Shown: piece after piece, positions 51,514 through 60,401 of the stretch
How the letters are laid out: each line of letters opens with the position of its first letter
How positions within the stretch are numbered: the stretch's first letter is position 1
DNA from: an uncultured Gammaproteobacteria bacterium
GTDB lineage: Bacteria; Pseudomonadota; Gammaproteobacteria; Arenicellales; JAANXG01
Direction: 5' to 3'
DNA length: 64,000 bases
Assembly: GCA_947259175.1 (NCBI GenBank)
Contig: CAMYKW010000009.1
Coordinates: 85,559-149,558 of the forward strand
Translations under genes and position numbers: made by a program
The notes under the pieces: model-generated
Seen by the model: only the letters and a program-made list of their open reading frames with translations
Databases searched by the model: none
Told to the model about the DNA's origin: nothing

Positions 51514-51571
51514 ATAATAAATCATTTGACAATAGCTATACAAGTAATGTATAAGTTTTGTATAACTAACT
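51514..51571. promoter_or_regulatory. Divergent promoter with three 11-bp CarH-type operator repeats
   Basis: Three tandem 11-base repeats, TACAAGTAATG (51539-51549), TATAAGTTTTG (51550-51560) and TATAACTAACT (51561-51571), overlap a plus-strand promoter: TTGACA at 51526-51531 and TATAAG at 51550-51555, spacing 18. On the minus strand TTGTAT (51538-51543) and TATTAT (51514-51519) form a second promoter, also spaced 18. CarH tetramers are known to bind tandem 11-bp repeats over promoter elements, so repression of both directions in the dark is the natural reading. Confidence 0.75.
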
Positions 51572-51587
51572 GTGCGACAGTTCCAGC

Positions 51588-52481
51588 ATGGCTGAAAGCG
51601 GCTATTTTCCGATCGGCAGCGTGTCACGCCTCACCGGTGTGAATCCCGTCACCTTGCGTGCCTGGGAACGTCGCTATGGGCTGATCAAACCGATGCGCAC
51701 GCCCAAGGGTCATCGCCTGTATACCCCCGCCGATATAGAGATGATCCGCGAGGTGATGCGATTAGTGGGCGAAGGCGTACCGGTGAGCCAGGTCCGGGGG
51801 TTGCTGGGGCCGACACCCGCTGCTGCACAGGGGGCCGCGGGTCCGCAACTCTGGAAGCAATACCGCGACGACATGGCGGACGCGATCACCCGCTTCGACG
51901 AGGCGAATCTGGACGCGTTTTACCAGGAGGCGATGGCGCATCATCCGGTGGACGTGGTCACCAAACGGTTGCTGATGCCGCTGCTCGAGGCGCTCGGCGA
52001 GCGTTGGGACCGCACCGACGGTGGCATTGCCGAGGAGCATTTTTTCGGTGTGTTCATGCGCAATAAGCTGGGCGCTCGTTTTCATCACCGGTCCCATCAC
52101 CGCCGCGGCCCGTGCCTGCTCGCCGCCTGCCTGCCGGGGGAGCACCACGAACTCGGTCTGTTGTTGCTGGCCCTGGCGGCGCACGATCACGGTTACCGCA
52201 TCGTCCTGCTCGGGGCGGATATGCCGCTGGCGCAAATTCCCCATGTGCGCCGGCGCATACGCATCGATGCGGTGATGCTTTCGAGTTCCGTCGACCCGCC
52301 GGAGGGAATTCTGGAACAAGATCTGCCCGCACTCGTCTCCGCGGTGGAGGTGCCGGTATTCGTCGGCGGTCAAACGTCGATGCGTCATCGCCAGTGCATC
52401 GAGCGTGGCGGCGCTCACGCCGTCGGTGACGAGCTCGCCGCCGGAATGGCGTTGATCGGCGACACCCTGTCCGTGCATTGA
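51588..52481 (+). CDS. litR: CarH/LitR-type MerR repressor with B12-binding domain
   Basis: The 297-residue protein has an N-terminal MerR DNA-binding domain (FPIGSVSRLTGVNPVTLRAW, ERRYGLIKPMRTPKGHRLYT). The C-terminal half has the helical lid motif W-x9-EH (RWDRTDGGIAEEH) that covers adenosylcobalamin in CarH, and a cobalamin-binding core with LPGEHHELGLLLLAL, where the His after GEH is the expected axial ligand. In the CarH/LitR family the dark tetramer represses and light breaks the Co-C bond, releasing DNA. The promoter's 11-bp repeats support autoregulation. Upstream of a lipid-modification gene set, as in other LitR loci. Confidence 0.87.
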   Translation: MAESGYFPIGSVSRLTGVNPVTLRAWERRYGLIKPMRTPKGHRLYTPADIEMIREVMRLVGEGVPVSQVRGLLGPTPAAAQGAAGPQLWKQYRDDMADAITRFDEANLDAFYQEAMAHHPVDVVTKRLLMPLLEALGERWDRTDGGIAEEHFFGVFMRNKLGARFHHRSHHRRGPCLLAACLPGEHHELGLLLLALAAHDHGYRIVLLGADMPLAQIPHVRRRIRIDAVMLSSSVDPPEGILEQDLPALVSAVEVPVFVGGQTSMRHRQCIERGGAHAVGDELAAGMALIGDTLSVH

Positions 52482-52641
52482 GTATTGCCGAGTGGCTTGC
52501 GGCTCGGCATATCAGGGTGGCGCGCGTGAACGGCTCGTGAACGGCGCGCGCGGTGATCGTCACAAAGCGGCGACGCCGCGGTGCGTACCATGCCGAGGAT
52601 AAACTGTGAGTATTGAAAACTAGATTAGACGGAGTAGTGAT

Positions 52642-53691
52642 ATGACGACTGCGACTCAACTGGCTCTTGACTGGACCGAGCAGGGACGCATGCCGGATGC
52701 GTTGATCCGCGCCGGCATCCGCCGGCTGCTGCGCACGCGGTTGAGTGAGATACGCGCCGACGACTGTGAGGCGATGGAAGATGCCAAACGCCAGCATATT
52801 GCCGCTATGGACGACGCGCCAATCGCGTTGTTGACCGATCGGGCGAACGAACAACACTATGAGGTACCCGCCGAGTTCTTCACCCAGGTGCTCGGCCCGC
52901 GCTATAAATACAGCTGCTGCGTTTGGCCGCAAGGGGTGACGGGACTCGACCACGCGGAGGCTTTGGCCTTGGAGGCCACCTGTCAAAGGGCGGGCATCGA
53001 TGACGGACAACACATACTGGACCTGGGTTGCGGTTGGGGCTCGCTGAGCCTGTGGATGGCGCATCACTACCCGGGCAGCCGCATTACCGCGGTATCCAAT
53101 TCCAGCTCTCAGGGTGATTTCGTGCGCCGGCAGGCTGAGCGGCGTGGTTACCACAACCTTGAGGTGATTACCTGTGACATGAATCGGTTTCGGCCCGAGC
53201 AACGCTTCGACCATGTGGTATCCGTGGAAATGTTCGAGCACATGCGTAACTGGCGTGCACTGTTCGACCGGATACACCAATGGTTGCTTCCGGAAGGTCG
53301 ATTTTTCATGCACATTTTCTGTCACCGGCAGGTCCCCTATTTATTCGTGGATCACGGCGTACACGATTGGATGAGCCGGCATTTTTTCAGTGGGGGGATG
53401 ATGCCCAGTGACGATCTGCCGCTGCGATTTCAGAGCAAGCTTCGCCTCATCGATCAGTGGCGCTGGAATGGCCGCCACTATCAAAAGACGGCCGACGCCT
53501 GGTTGGGCAACATGGACGCGCGACGCGATATTCTGTGGCCGATACTCGAAACGGCTTATGGCCGCGAACAGGCAGGCTTATGGTGGACGCGATGGCGCAT
53601 CTTTTTCATGGCCTGCGCCGAATTGTTCGGCTATGACAACGGCCAACAATGGTGGGTGAGCCACTATCTATTCGCGCGTAATTCGTCATGA
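52642..53691 (+). CDS. CFA-synthase-like SAM methyltransferase (copy 1)
   Basis: The ATG at 52642 (MTTATQLALDWTEQGRMPDA) gives 349 residues. SAM motif I is LDLGCGWGSLSLWMAHHYPG near residue 130, preceded by YEVPAEFFTQVLGPRYKYSC, and VSVEMFEHMRNW supplies the acidic motif. This branch, often annotated as cyclopropane-fatty-acyl-phospholipid synthase or coclaurine-type methyltransferase, is shorter than true CFA synthase. It begins a chain of overlapping genes: the next starts four bases before this stop. In related light or singlet-oxygen regulons these enzymes modify membrane lipids. Confidence 0.87.
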   Translation: MTTATQLALDWTEQGRMPDALIRAGIRRLLRTRLSEIRADDCEAMEDAKRQHIAAMDDAPIALLTDRANEQHYEVPAEFFTQVLGPRYKYSCCVWPQGVTGLDHAEALALEATCQRAGIDDGQHILDLGCGWGSLSLWMAHHYPGSRITAVSNSSSQGDFVRRQAERRGYHNLEVITCDMNRFRPEQRFDHVVSVEMFEHMRNWRALFDRIHQWLLPEGRFFMHIFCHRQVPYLFVDHGVHDWMSRHFFSGGMMPSDDLPLRFQSKLRLIDQWRWNGRHYQKTADAWLGNMDARRDILWPILETAYGREQAGLWWTRWRIFFMACAELFGYDNGQQWWVSHYLFARNSS

Positions 53692-54233
53692 ACCTGTGGC
53701 TCAACATCGCCGCGTTCCAGGTCGGCTGGTTCGCATGTGTGCTCGGCGCCGCTCATGGGGCGCCGTGGGTGGGCGCAGCGGTGGCCGGCGGCGTGATCGG
53801 CTTGCACTTGATGCGCGCGCCGCAACCGCGGTATGAGCTGATGTTGATCCTGTTTGCAGCGGCGCTGGGACTGGTGGTCGATACGACGCTGATGAACGGC
53901 CGCTGGCTGGCGTTCGACTCGGGCTTTGTGGTCGCCGGCGCCGCCCCTTACTGGATGGTGGCCTTGTGGATGATTTTCGCCACCACACTCAACGTGTCAC
54001 TGGCATGGCTGAAAAACCGCCGCTGGCTGGCGAGCGGCTTGGGCGCGCTCGGCGGACCCTTGGCCTACTATTCCGGCGCCAAATTGGGTGCGGTGACCTT
54101 GGTGGATACCCCCGCGGCGCTTATCGCGATCGGCGCCGCCTGGGCGCTGGCGACGCCGCTGCTGCTGCTTGCCGCCCACCGTCTCAACGGCACGCTGATG
54201 CCGCGTGCGATCTCGGAGGCGAGCCGTGCTTGA
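53688..54233 (+). CDS. DUF2878 membrane protein
   Basis: The 181-residue protein overlaps the upstream methyltransferase by four bases (ATGA). It has about five hydrophobic segments, with LNIAAFQVGWFACVLGAAHG at the N-terminus and DTTLMNGRWLAFDSG in the middle, features I associate with DUF2878 proteins of photolyase/CFA clusters. The C-terminus holds LAYYSGAKLGAVTL. Biochemical role unknown; membrane location fits a lipid-modifying complex. It overlaps the next gene's GTG by eight bases. Confidence 0.82.
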   Translation: MNLWLNIAAFQVGWFACVLGAAHGAPWVGAAVAGGVIGLHLMRAPQPRYELMLILFAAALGLVVDTTLMNGRWLAFDSGFVVAGAAPYWMVALWMIFATTLNVSLAWLKNRRWLASGLGALGGPLAYYSGAKLGAVTLVDTPAALIAIGAAWALATPLLLLAAHRLNGTLMPRAISEASRA

Positions 54234-55029
54234 CTGGGCTGCGTGGCTGGCGGCGTTGGCCGTTGTATTGTTGTTTGCGGTCGCGGCCTGGTCGGTCAGC
54301 GTAGCCAAACGCGACGTCAGCATCGTCGACGGCTTATGGTCGTTGATGTTCCTGTTGGCGTTGCTGGCGTACGCGGGGCTCATTGCGGAGTGGGGTAGCC
54401 GCTGGCTGTTGGTGCTGGCGACGACGGTGGTCTGGTCGCTGCGCCTGTCGGTCTACATAACCTGGCGCAACTGGGGCGAGCCGGAAGATGCGCGCTATCA
54501 AGCTATTCGCCGCAACAATCAGCCGAATTTTGCATTCAAGAGCCTGTATCTCGTTTTCGCCCTGCAGGCGGTGCTGGCGTGGCTGATCGCGGCGCCGTTG
54601 CCGGCCGCCTTTACCGGGGCGGCGCCGCTGGGACCCTGGGACCTCGCCGGGGTGGTTGTTTGGCTGTTCGGCGTGACCTTCCAGGGGGTCGCTGACTGGC
54701 AGCTCGCGCGCTTCAAATCCGATCCGCGCAATCGGGGCAAAGTCATGGATCGCGGTCTGTGGCGCTATACGCGCCATCCCAACTACTTCGGTGAAGCTTG
54801 TGTATGGTGGGGTTTTTATTTGATCGCAGTGGGCGCCGGCGGCTGGTGGACGCTGTTCTCACCGCTGCTGATCACCTTCCTGCTGCTCAGGGTATCCGGC
54901 GTTACCCTGCTGGAAAAAGACATTCAGCAGCGGCGGCCCGGTTACCGGGAGTATCGCAACCGCACCAACGCCTTTATCCCCGGACCGCCCAGGTCGCCGG
55001 ACATCGCCCGATCGGAGGCGGCGCAATGA
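54226..55029 (+). CDS. DUF1295 membrane steroid-reductase-like protein
   Basis: The GTG at 54226 has a strong GGAGG ribosome site inside the end of the previous gene, giving 267 residues. About six membrane segments and the C-terminal motif RGLWRYTRHPNYFGEACVWW, common to DUF1295 and isoprenylcysteine methyltransferase/steroid-reductase-like proteins, are present. The earlier NVSLDGLWS-like stretch reads DVSIVDGLWSLMFLL. It probably acts on lipid or isoprenoid substrates within the membrane. It ends in an ATGA overlap with the next gene. Confidence 0.87.
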   Translation: MLDWAAWLAALAVVLLFAVAAWSVSVAKRDVSIVDGLWSLMFLLALLAYAGLIAEWGSRWLLVLATTVVWSLRLSVYITWRNWGEPEDARYQAIRRNNQPNFAFKSLYLVFALQAVLAWLIAAPLPAAFTGAAPLGPWDLAGVVVWLFGVTFQGVADWQLARFKSDPRNRGKVMDRGLWRYTRHPNYFGEACVWWGFYLIAVGAGGWWTLFSPLLITFLLLRVSGVTLLEKDIQQRRPGYREYRNRTNAFIPGPPRSPDIARSEAAQ

Positions 55030-55658
55030 AGTCAGTTTTGTACTTTCTGCCGTGCGCGTTATTTCTGGGTCTCGCCCATGCGAGCGCTGGAACCGTCCAG
55101 GAGTGGCGGTTCGATGTATTACTCGACGATAAGAATATCGGCCACCACCATTTCCGGGTCGAGGATGCCGGCGAGCGGCGCCTGGTCAGCAGCGATGCCC
55201 AGTTTGACGTCAAATTTCTGTTCTTCAGCGCCTACCGGTATCAGCATCAAAACCGCGAGATCTGGAGCGGCGGCTGTCTCACAACACTGGCGTCGCGTAC
55301 CAACGACAACGGCCAGTCGCTGCGTGTCGAGGCGCAGCAATCACAGCAAAGCCTCGTCGTCGAGGCGAGCGGACAGCGCAGGCAGCTCAGCGGTTGCGTC
55401 AAGAGCTTTGCCTACTGGGATCCTTCGTTTCTTGACGCGGATAAACTGCTGAACGCGCAAACCGGCGAACACCTGGATGTCTCCGTCCAGAAACTGGATC
55501 TCGAACGGATTCAGGTGCGCGGGGAAACGATGCAAGCCCATCGCTACCGCCTGAGTGCCGGGGACATGACCATAGACGTCTGGTATTCGCCGCAACGTCA
55601 GTGGGTGGCGTTGGAGTCCAGGACCGGCGGTGGCCGTCTGCGCTATCGTATTCAATAA
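55026..55658 (+). CDS. Exported protein, DUF6134-like
   Basis: The 210-residue product has a signal peptide (residues 1-20, LPCALFLGLAHASAG). The mature part is strand-rich: FDVLLDDKNIGHHHFRVEDA, DVKFLFFSAYRYQHQNREIW, and a later CVKSFAYWDPSFLDADKLLN. It resembles the DUF6134 family found beside DUF1295/CFA genes; function unknown, plausibly lipid binding in the periplasm. It is coupled to the DUF1295 gene by a four-base overlap. Confidence 0.75.
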   Translation: MKSVLYFLPCALFLGLAHASAGTVQEWRFDVLLDDKNIGHHHFRVEDAGERRLVSSDAQFDVKFLFFSAYRYQHQNREIWSGGCLTTLASRTNDNGQSLRVEAQQSQQSLVVEASGQRRQLSGCVKSFAYWDPSFLDADKLLNAQTGEHLDVSVQKLDLERIQVRGETMQAHRYRLSAGDMTIDVWYSPQRQWVALESRTGGGRLRYRIQ

Positions 55659-55673
55659 AGAGTGCGCGCTGAA

Positions 55674-56324
55674 ATGACACTGCGAATGACTGTTACTTTA
55701 CTGGCCTTGTTGGTGGCTGGTTGTCAGACGGCGGCTCTGCAACCACTGCCCACCGTCGAGCGCGTCGAGCTGCCGCGCTTTATGGGGGACTGGTACGTCA
55801 TCGCGTCGATCCCCACGTACCTGGAGCGGCACGCGTACAACGCGGTGGAGTCCTACCGGCTCACCGACGCCGGTACTGTGGCGACTACCTTCCGCTATCG
55901 CAAAGGCGGTTTCCACGGCAAGGTGAAGCGCTACCACTTCACCGGTTACATAAAGGACGCGCAGAGCAACGCGGTGTGGGGTCTGCAGTTGATATGGCCA
56001 TTCAAGGCGGACTACCGGGTGATGTACCTGGCGCCCGATTACTCTACGACGATCATCGGCAGACTGAAGCGAGATTACGTGTGGATTATGGCGCGCAGCC
56101 CGAAGATCGAAGACGCCGAATATCAGCGCTTGGTACGGTTGATAGCCGCTGCGGGCTACGACACCGCGAAAATAGAAAAGGCGCGGCAACACTGGCCCGA
56201 GGCCACTCTGACCCACCCTGGCCCACGCTCGAGACTAACGGCGGTGATGCGCGTGATCCGGGATTTGAAGGCGATGACGCCGGTTGCTGGTTCCATCGAC
56301 CGCATTGTGGGGGGCGACGCATGA
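55674..56324 (+). CDS. blc: Blc-type lipocalin lipoprotein
   Basis: I favour the ATG at 55674 (MTLRMTVTLLALLVAGCQTA), 216 residues, with a lipobox LVAGC giving a lipidated C17 after cleavage. The lipocalin signature GDWYVIASIPTYLER follows, with typical strands GTVATTFRYRKGGFHGKVKR and the C-terminal YVWIMARSPKIEDAEYQRLV. Bacterial lipocalins of the Blc group bind fatty acids or lysophospholipids at the outer membrane. In this cluster it may carry or store modified lipids. The ATGA overlap with the next gene indicates coupling. Confidence 0.88.
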   Translation: MTLRMTVTLLALLVAGCQTAALQPLPTVERVELPRFMGDWYVIASIPTYLERHAYNAVESYRLTDAGTVATTFRYRKGGFHGKVKRYHFTGYIKDAQSNAVWGLQLIWPFKADYRVMYLAPDYSTTIIGRLKRDYVWIMARSPKIEDAEYQRLVRLIAAAGYDTAKIEKARQHWPEATLTHPGPRSRLTAVMRVIRDLKAMTPVAGSIDRIVGGDA

Positions 56325-57613
56325 CGGGCACGGCGAAGAAAATCGCAGTGATCGGCACCGGCATCGCCGGCAACGTGGTGGCGCGAACCCTGCATGGTGA
56401 CCACGACATCACCGTATTCGAGGCCAATGATTACGTCGGCGGGCACACGCACACCCACGATATCGAGTGCGGCGGTGCACGTTATGCCATCGACACTGGG
56501 TTTATCGTTTTCAACCATCGCACCTATCCCCACTTCAGGCGATTGCTGCGCGAGTTGGACGTCGCCGAGCAGGCGAGCGATATGAGTTTCAGCGTCAAGT
56601 GCGAGCGCAGCGATCTGGAATACAACGGCGCCGATCTGAACACGCTGTTCGCGCAGCGCAGGAATTTGGTGTCCCCGCGTTTTCATCGCATGCTGCGCGA
56701 TATCCTGCGTTTCAATCGCGAAGCCCCGGGCTTGTTGCTGACCGACGATGACACGCTGACCTTGGGGCAATATCTCAGCCGCCGCGGGTACGGCCGGATG
56801 TTTATCGACAAGTATTTGCTGCCGATGGGCGCGGCGGTGTGGTCCACCGATCCGGCCGGCATACGCGACTTTCCAGCTCGTTACTTCGTGCGCTTTTTTC
56901 ACAACCACGGCTTGTTGAGCGTGAATGATCACCCCCAGTGGTACGTGGTCAGCGGCGGATCGAGAACCTATGTCGACAGGCTGGTCGCGCCGTTCCGGGA
57001 TCGCATACGGCTCAACACGCCGGTCACCGGCGTCAGGCGCCAGGCCGACCGGGTGCTGGTCACTACCGCCACCGGTGAGACCTCGCGCTTCGATTACGCA
57101 TTCATCGCCACCCACAGTGATCAGGCGTTGCGCCTGTTGCAGGATCCGTCGCCGCTGGAGAGCGACGTACTGGCGGCGATTCCGTCCCAGCAAAACGACG
57201 CGGTGCTGCACACGGATGCATCGATACTGCCGCGCCAGCGCAGGGCATGGGCGGCGTGGAACTATCGCATCCCGCGCGAGCAAACCGCGCAGGTGTCGGT
57301 GACCTACAACATGAACATCCTGCAAGGCCTGGACGCCCCGGAGACGTTCTGCGTGACACTCAATGATCGCGATCGCATCGATCCGGCGCGCATCATCAAG
57401 CGCATGCCTTATACCCATCCGGTCTACACCCGTGCCGGGATCGCGGCCCAGGCCAAACATGGTGCGATCAACGGTGACCGCCGTACGTTCTTCTGCGGCG
57501 CCTACTGGGGTTTTGGATTCCACGAGGATGGTGTGGTGAGTGCACTCAACGCGCTCGAACATTTTCGCGACGAGTTGAACGATGAACAGTTGTCTTTACG
57601 TCGGGCAGGTTAA
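56321..57613 (+). CDS. FAD-dependent amine-oxidase-like protein (COG2907 type)
   Basis: The 430-residue protein has the FAD-binding motif VIGTGIAGNVVARTL, followed by FEANDYVGGHTHTHDI, and DTGFIVFNHRTYPHF. It belongs to the NAD/FAD-binding amine oxidase-like group repeatedly found with DUF1365 and CFA synthase genes. In Rhodobacter furan-fatty-acid pathways a flavoprotein of this locus type has been linked to desaturation of methylated fatty acids; whether that reaction happens here is inference. It overlaps the next gene by 32 bases. Confidence 0.87.
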   Translation: MTGTAKKIAVIGTGIAGNVVARTLHGDHDITVFEANDYVGGHTHTHDIECGGARYAIDTGFIVFNHRTYPHFRRLLRELDVAEQASDMSFSVKCERSDLEYNGADLNTLFAQRRNLVSPRFHRMLRDILRFNREAPGLLLTDDDTLTLGQYLSRRGYGRMFIDKYLLPMGAAVWSTDPAGIRDFPARYFVRFFHNHGLLSVNDHPQWYVVSGGSRTYVDRLVAPFRDRIRLNTPVTGVRRQADRVLVTTATGETSRFDYAFIATHSDQALRLLQDPSPLESDVLAAIPSQQNDAVLHTDASILPRQRRAWAAWNYRIPREQTAQVSVTYNMNILQGLDAPETFCVTLNDRDRIDPARIIKRMPYTHPVYTRAGIAAQAKHGAINGDRRTFFCGAYWGFGFHEDGVVSALNALEHFRDELNDEQLSLRRAG

Positions 57614-58382
57614 GCACCGGCGCCGGCAGCCGGCGCGCCACGAGTTCGCGTACCGGCTGTTCATGCTGTATCTCGACCTGGATGAGGTTCCGCGGGTGTT
57701 TCAAGACTACTGGCTGTGGTCGACGGCGCGCGCCAATGTGGCGTGGTTCAGACGCTCCGATCATCTCGGCGATGCCCAGGTTCCGCTGAGCGACGCAGTG
57801 CGTGAACTGGTCGCCACCAGGACCGGGTTCCGCCCCCGCGGACCGATACGCCTGCTGACCCATCTGCGCTACTTTGGGTTCGGTTTCAATCCGGTTAGCT
57901 TTTACTATTGCTTTGACGCCGCCGGCGAGCGCGTCGAGACTATTGTCGCGGAAGTGAACAACACCCCATGGGGAGAACAGTACTGTTATGTGCTCGGTGG
58001 CGGCGACGCCGATCCGAGCGGCCGGCGGCGATTCCAGCCGCAGAAAAATTTTCACGTGTCGCCATTCATGCCGATGGAGATAGACTACGACTGGCGATTT
58101 TCCACCCCCGATGAACACCTGTTTGTACACATGCAGAGCCATCAGCAAGCCGACAGGATTTTCGACGCCACGCTCACTCTCGAGCGCCGGACGATTTCCA
58201 GCACCGTGCTGGTGAAGGCCCTGGCACAGTTTCCGCTGATGACCGTAAAGGTCGTCGCTGCGATTTATTATCAGGCGCTGCGCCTGTGGCTGAAGCGCGT
58301 TCCGTATTACGCCCACCCCGACAAGCTAGACTCAGTTACCAGCCCCGAGGAGTTGTCCCATGAAAGCCGTCGTCACCTCTGA
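57582..58382 (+). CDS. DUF1365 protein
   Basis: The 266-residue product shows DUF1365 features: CLYVGQVKHRRRQPARHEFA, YRLFMLYLDLDEVP, then LLTHLRYFGFGFNPVSFYYC and HVSPFMPMEIDYDW. The family always travels with COG2907 flavoproteins and CFA synthases; no activity is established. There is no signal peptide. It overlaps the previous and the following gene (by 23 bases), so this is one translation-coupled block. Confidence 0.9.
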   Translation: MNSCLYVGQVKHRRRQPARHEFAYRLFMLYLDLDEVPRVFQDYWLWSTARANVAWFRRSDHLGDAQVPLSDAVRELVATRTGFRPRGPIRLLTHLRYFGFGFNPVSFYYCFDAAGERVETIVAEVNNTPWGEQYCYVLGGGDADPSGRRRFQPQKNFHVSPFMPMEIDYDWRFSTPDEHLFVHMQSHQQADRIFDATLTLERRTISSTVLVKALAQFPLMTVKVVAAIYYQALRLWLKRVPYYAHPDKLDSVTSPEELSHESRRHL

Positions 58383-59655
58383 ACACAATGATTTCTCTAT
58401 GGAGAAGCCGGTCGGGTGGTTGGATCGCATCGCCAAGCGTGCGGTGTTGCGACGTCTGCGGGGTATGACCGAAGGCTCGCTGGTGATTAAGGACCAACAG
58501 GAAACCCACCATTTCGGCAATCGCGGAGGCGACGGACTCCATGCGACGATCTTCGTGCATCACCCGTTGTTTTACCGGCTGGTTGCATTCGACGGCACGA
58601 TCGGTGCGGGGGAGGCGTTCATGGCGGGACATTTCCAGTGCAGTGATCTTACCGCGGCGGTGCAGTTGTTGCTGCGCAACCGGAACGTGCTCGACGGCAT
58701 GGACGACCGCTCCTTGCGGATCAGTGCGCCGTTGCACAAGGTGTTCCACTGGTTGCATCGCAATACGCGCGGCGGCAGCCGGCGCAACATCGGCACCCAC
58801 TATGATCTGGGCAACGACTTTTTTGCGCTGTTTCTCGACGAAACAATGATGTATTCCAGTGCTGTTTATCCGCGGCCCGATGCCGTTCTCGAAGAGGCCG
58901 CGGTGACCAAACTGGATCACATCTGCCGCAAGTTGAATCTGACCCCGCAGGACCACGTATTGGAGATCGGCACCGGCTGGGGCGGGTTCGCCATCCATGC
59001 CGCGAGGAACTACGGCTGTCGGGTCACCACCACGACGATTTCCAGGCAACAGTATGAATACGCCAGAAAAAAAATTGATGCCGCGGGTCTGGCCGGCCGA
59101 ATCACTTTGTTGCTCTCGGATTACAGAGATCTTGCCGGCAGTTACGACAAGCTGGTATCGATTGAAATGATCGAGTCGATCGGTCATCAGTATCTGGATA
59201 CGTTTTTTGAAAAGTGCAGCGCGCTGTTGAAACCCTCGGGGATGCTGCTGCTGCAGGCCATCACCATTGCCGACCAACGCTACGAGGCCGCCAAACGTTC
59301 GGTGGACTTCATCCAACGATACATTTTTCCGGGTGGATTCCTTCCTTCGGTGTCCGTCATGGTCCAAGCGACGGCGCGGTCCACGGACATGCGCTTATTC
59401 CATCTCGAGGATATCGGCTATCACTACGCGACCACCTTGCACCATTGGCGTGAGCGTTTTACACAAAACCTTTCGAAGGTGCGTGGGCTCGGTTATTCGG
59501 AGACCTTCATCCGCATGTGGGAATTCTATTTTTGTTACTGCGAAGGGGGTTTTCTCGAGCGCGCCATCGGCAATGCGCAGTTGTTGCTGGTCAAGCCGGA
59601 CTGTCGGAGTCAGCCGATTACACCGCCCATGGCGGCCGGCGGCGTTAGCCAGTAA
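58360..59655 (+). CDS. cfa: Cyclopropane-fatty-acyl-phospholipid synthase (copy 2)
   Basis: The ATG at 58360 follows GAGGAG. The 431-residue enzyme is of full CFA-synthase type: N-terminal region with GEAFMAGHFQCSDLTA, then HYDLGNDFFALFLDETMMYS, motif I VLEIGTGWGGFAIHA, and IEMIESIGHQYLDTFFEKC. Family members methylate double bonds of phospholipid acyl chains, giving cyclopropane, methyl or 10-methylene products depending on the clade. It differs strongly from copy 1 at 52642. It ends the overlapping block; the peroxidase gene begins 43 bases later. Confidence 0.92.
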   Translation: MKAVVTSEHNDFSMEKPVGWLDRIAKRAVLRRLRGMTEGSLVIKDQQETHHFGNRGGDGLHATIFVHHPLFYRLVAFDGTIGAGEAFMAGHFQCSDLTAAVQLLLRNRNVLDGMDDRSLRISAPLHKVFHWLHRNTRGGSRRNIGTHYDLGNDFFALFLDETMMYSSAVYPRPDAVLEEAAVTKLDHICRKLNLTPQDHVLEIGTGWGGFAIHAARNYGCRVTTTTISRQQYEYARKKIDAAGLAGRITLLLSDYRDLAGSYDKLVSIEMIESIGHQYLDTFFEKCSALLKPSGMLLLQAITIADQRYEAAKRSVDFIQRYIFPGGFLPSVSVMVQATARSTDMRLFHLEDIGYHYATTLHHWRERFTQNLSKVRGLGYSETFIRMWEFYFCYCEGGFLERAIGNAQLLLVKPDCRSQPITPPMAAGGVSQ

Positions 59656-59698
59656 CCCTCAATTCATTTTGTGTCCTAACCTCGTGAGGATCTCAATC

Positions 59699-60343
59699 AT
59701 GGACCGTCATGTCATTACTTCTGTGATAATCGCCCTTGTTGTCAGTCTCCCCCTGGGAGCCGTTGCCGTTACCGCTGCGAACACGGCGACCGCGACGAAA
59801 TCGACACCGCAGCCGTTCGCCGGGACTGCGGAGTTGTCGAAGACTGCGCGCAACGACGTTTGCCCGGCGCACCTCAACCACGAATTCCGCAAACTGCACT
59901 CGCGGGAGATCGTCAACCTGTGCACCGCATTCGCCGGTAAACCGCTGTTGATCATCAACACCGCCAGTCACTGTGGCTTCACGCCCCAGTTCAAGGGACT
60001 GGAGGCGCTGCACCAGAAATACGGCGACCAAGGCTTGGTGGTGCTGGGTTTTTCCTCCAATGATTTTCGACAGGAGGCCGGTAACGAAGAAAAGGCGGCG
60101 AAGGTCTGTTACATCAATTACGGCGTGACGTTCACGATGCTGGCCCCGATCTCGGTGAAAGGCGAGGACGCCCATCCACTGTTCCAGGAGCTCGCCCGCC
60201 AATCCAGGGCGCCGAACTGGAATTTCAACAAGTATCTCGTGGAGCCGTCCGGCGCGGTGATCCAGCACTTCGGCAGCACCACCACTCCCGACTCGTCCCG
60301 GTTGATCGAGCGCATCGAAGGCTTACTGCCGACGAAATCTTGA
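59699..60343 (+). CDS. Exported glutathione-peroxidase-family protein
   Basis: The ATG at 59699 has GAGGA before it. The 214-residue protein has a signal peptide (residues 5-27, ITSVIIALVVSLPLGAVAVT). The catalytic cysteine is in NTASHCGFTPQFKGLEAL, and FSSNDFRQEAG and WNFNKYLV supply the remaining active-site stretch (Trp and Asn). These periplasmic thiol peroxidases reduce lipid or organic hydroperoxides. After a block of genes for light-linked lipid modification, a peroxide-removing role in the envelope is consistent. Confidence 0.87.
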   Translation: MDRHVITSVIIALVVSLPLGAVAVTAANTATATKSTPQPFAGTAELSKTARNDVCPAHLNHEFRKLHSREIVNLCTAFAGKPLLIINTASHCGFTPQFKGLEALHQKYGDQGLVVLGFSSNDFRQEAGNEEKAAKVCYINYGVTFTMLAPISVKGEDAHPLFQELARQSRAPNWNFNKYLVEPSGAVIQHFGSTTTPDSSRLIERIEGLLPTKS

Positions 60344-60401
60344 TTCCAGGCGCTGAGGCGGGCGGCGCCCGGCCCCCGGCCCCCGGCAGGTACCGGGTCT
60401 A

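Noticed and set aside
55721-57613. Open frame of 630 codons covering lipocalin and flavoprotein genes
   Set aside because: Only its second part, from the ATG at 56321, is the flavoprotein. The first 200 codons are an out-of-frame reading of the lipocalin gene, which has a clear lipobox and fold motifs.
59267-60343. 358-codon frame starting inside the CFA synthase gene
   Set aside because: The peroxidase begins at 59699 with its own ribosome site and signal peptide; the earlier part is a shadow of the CFA gene.
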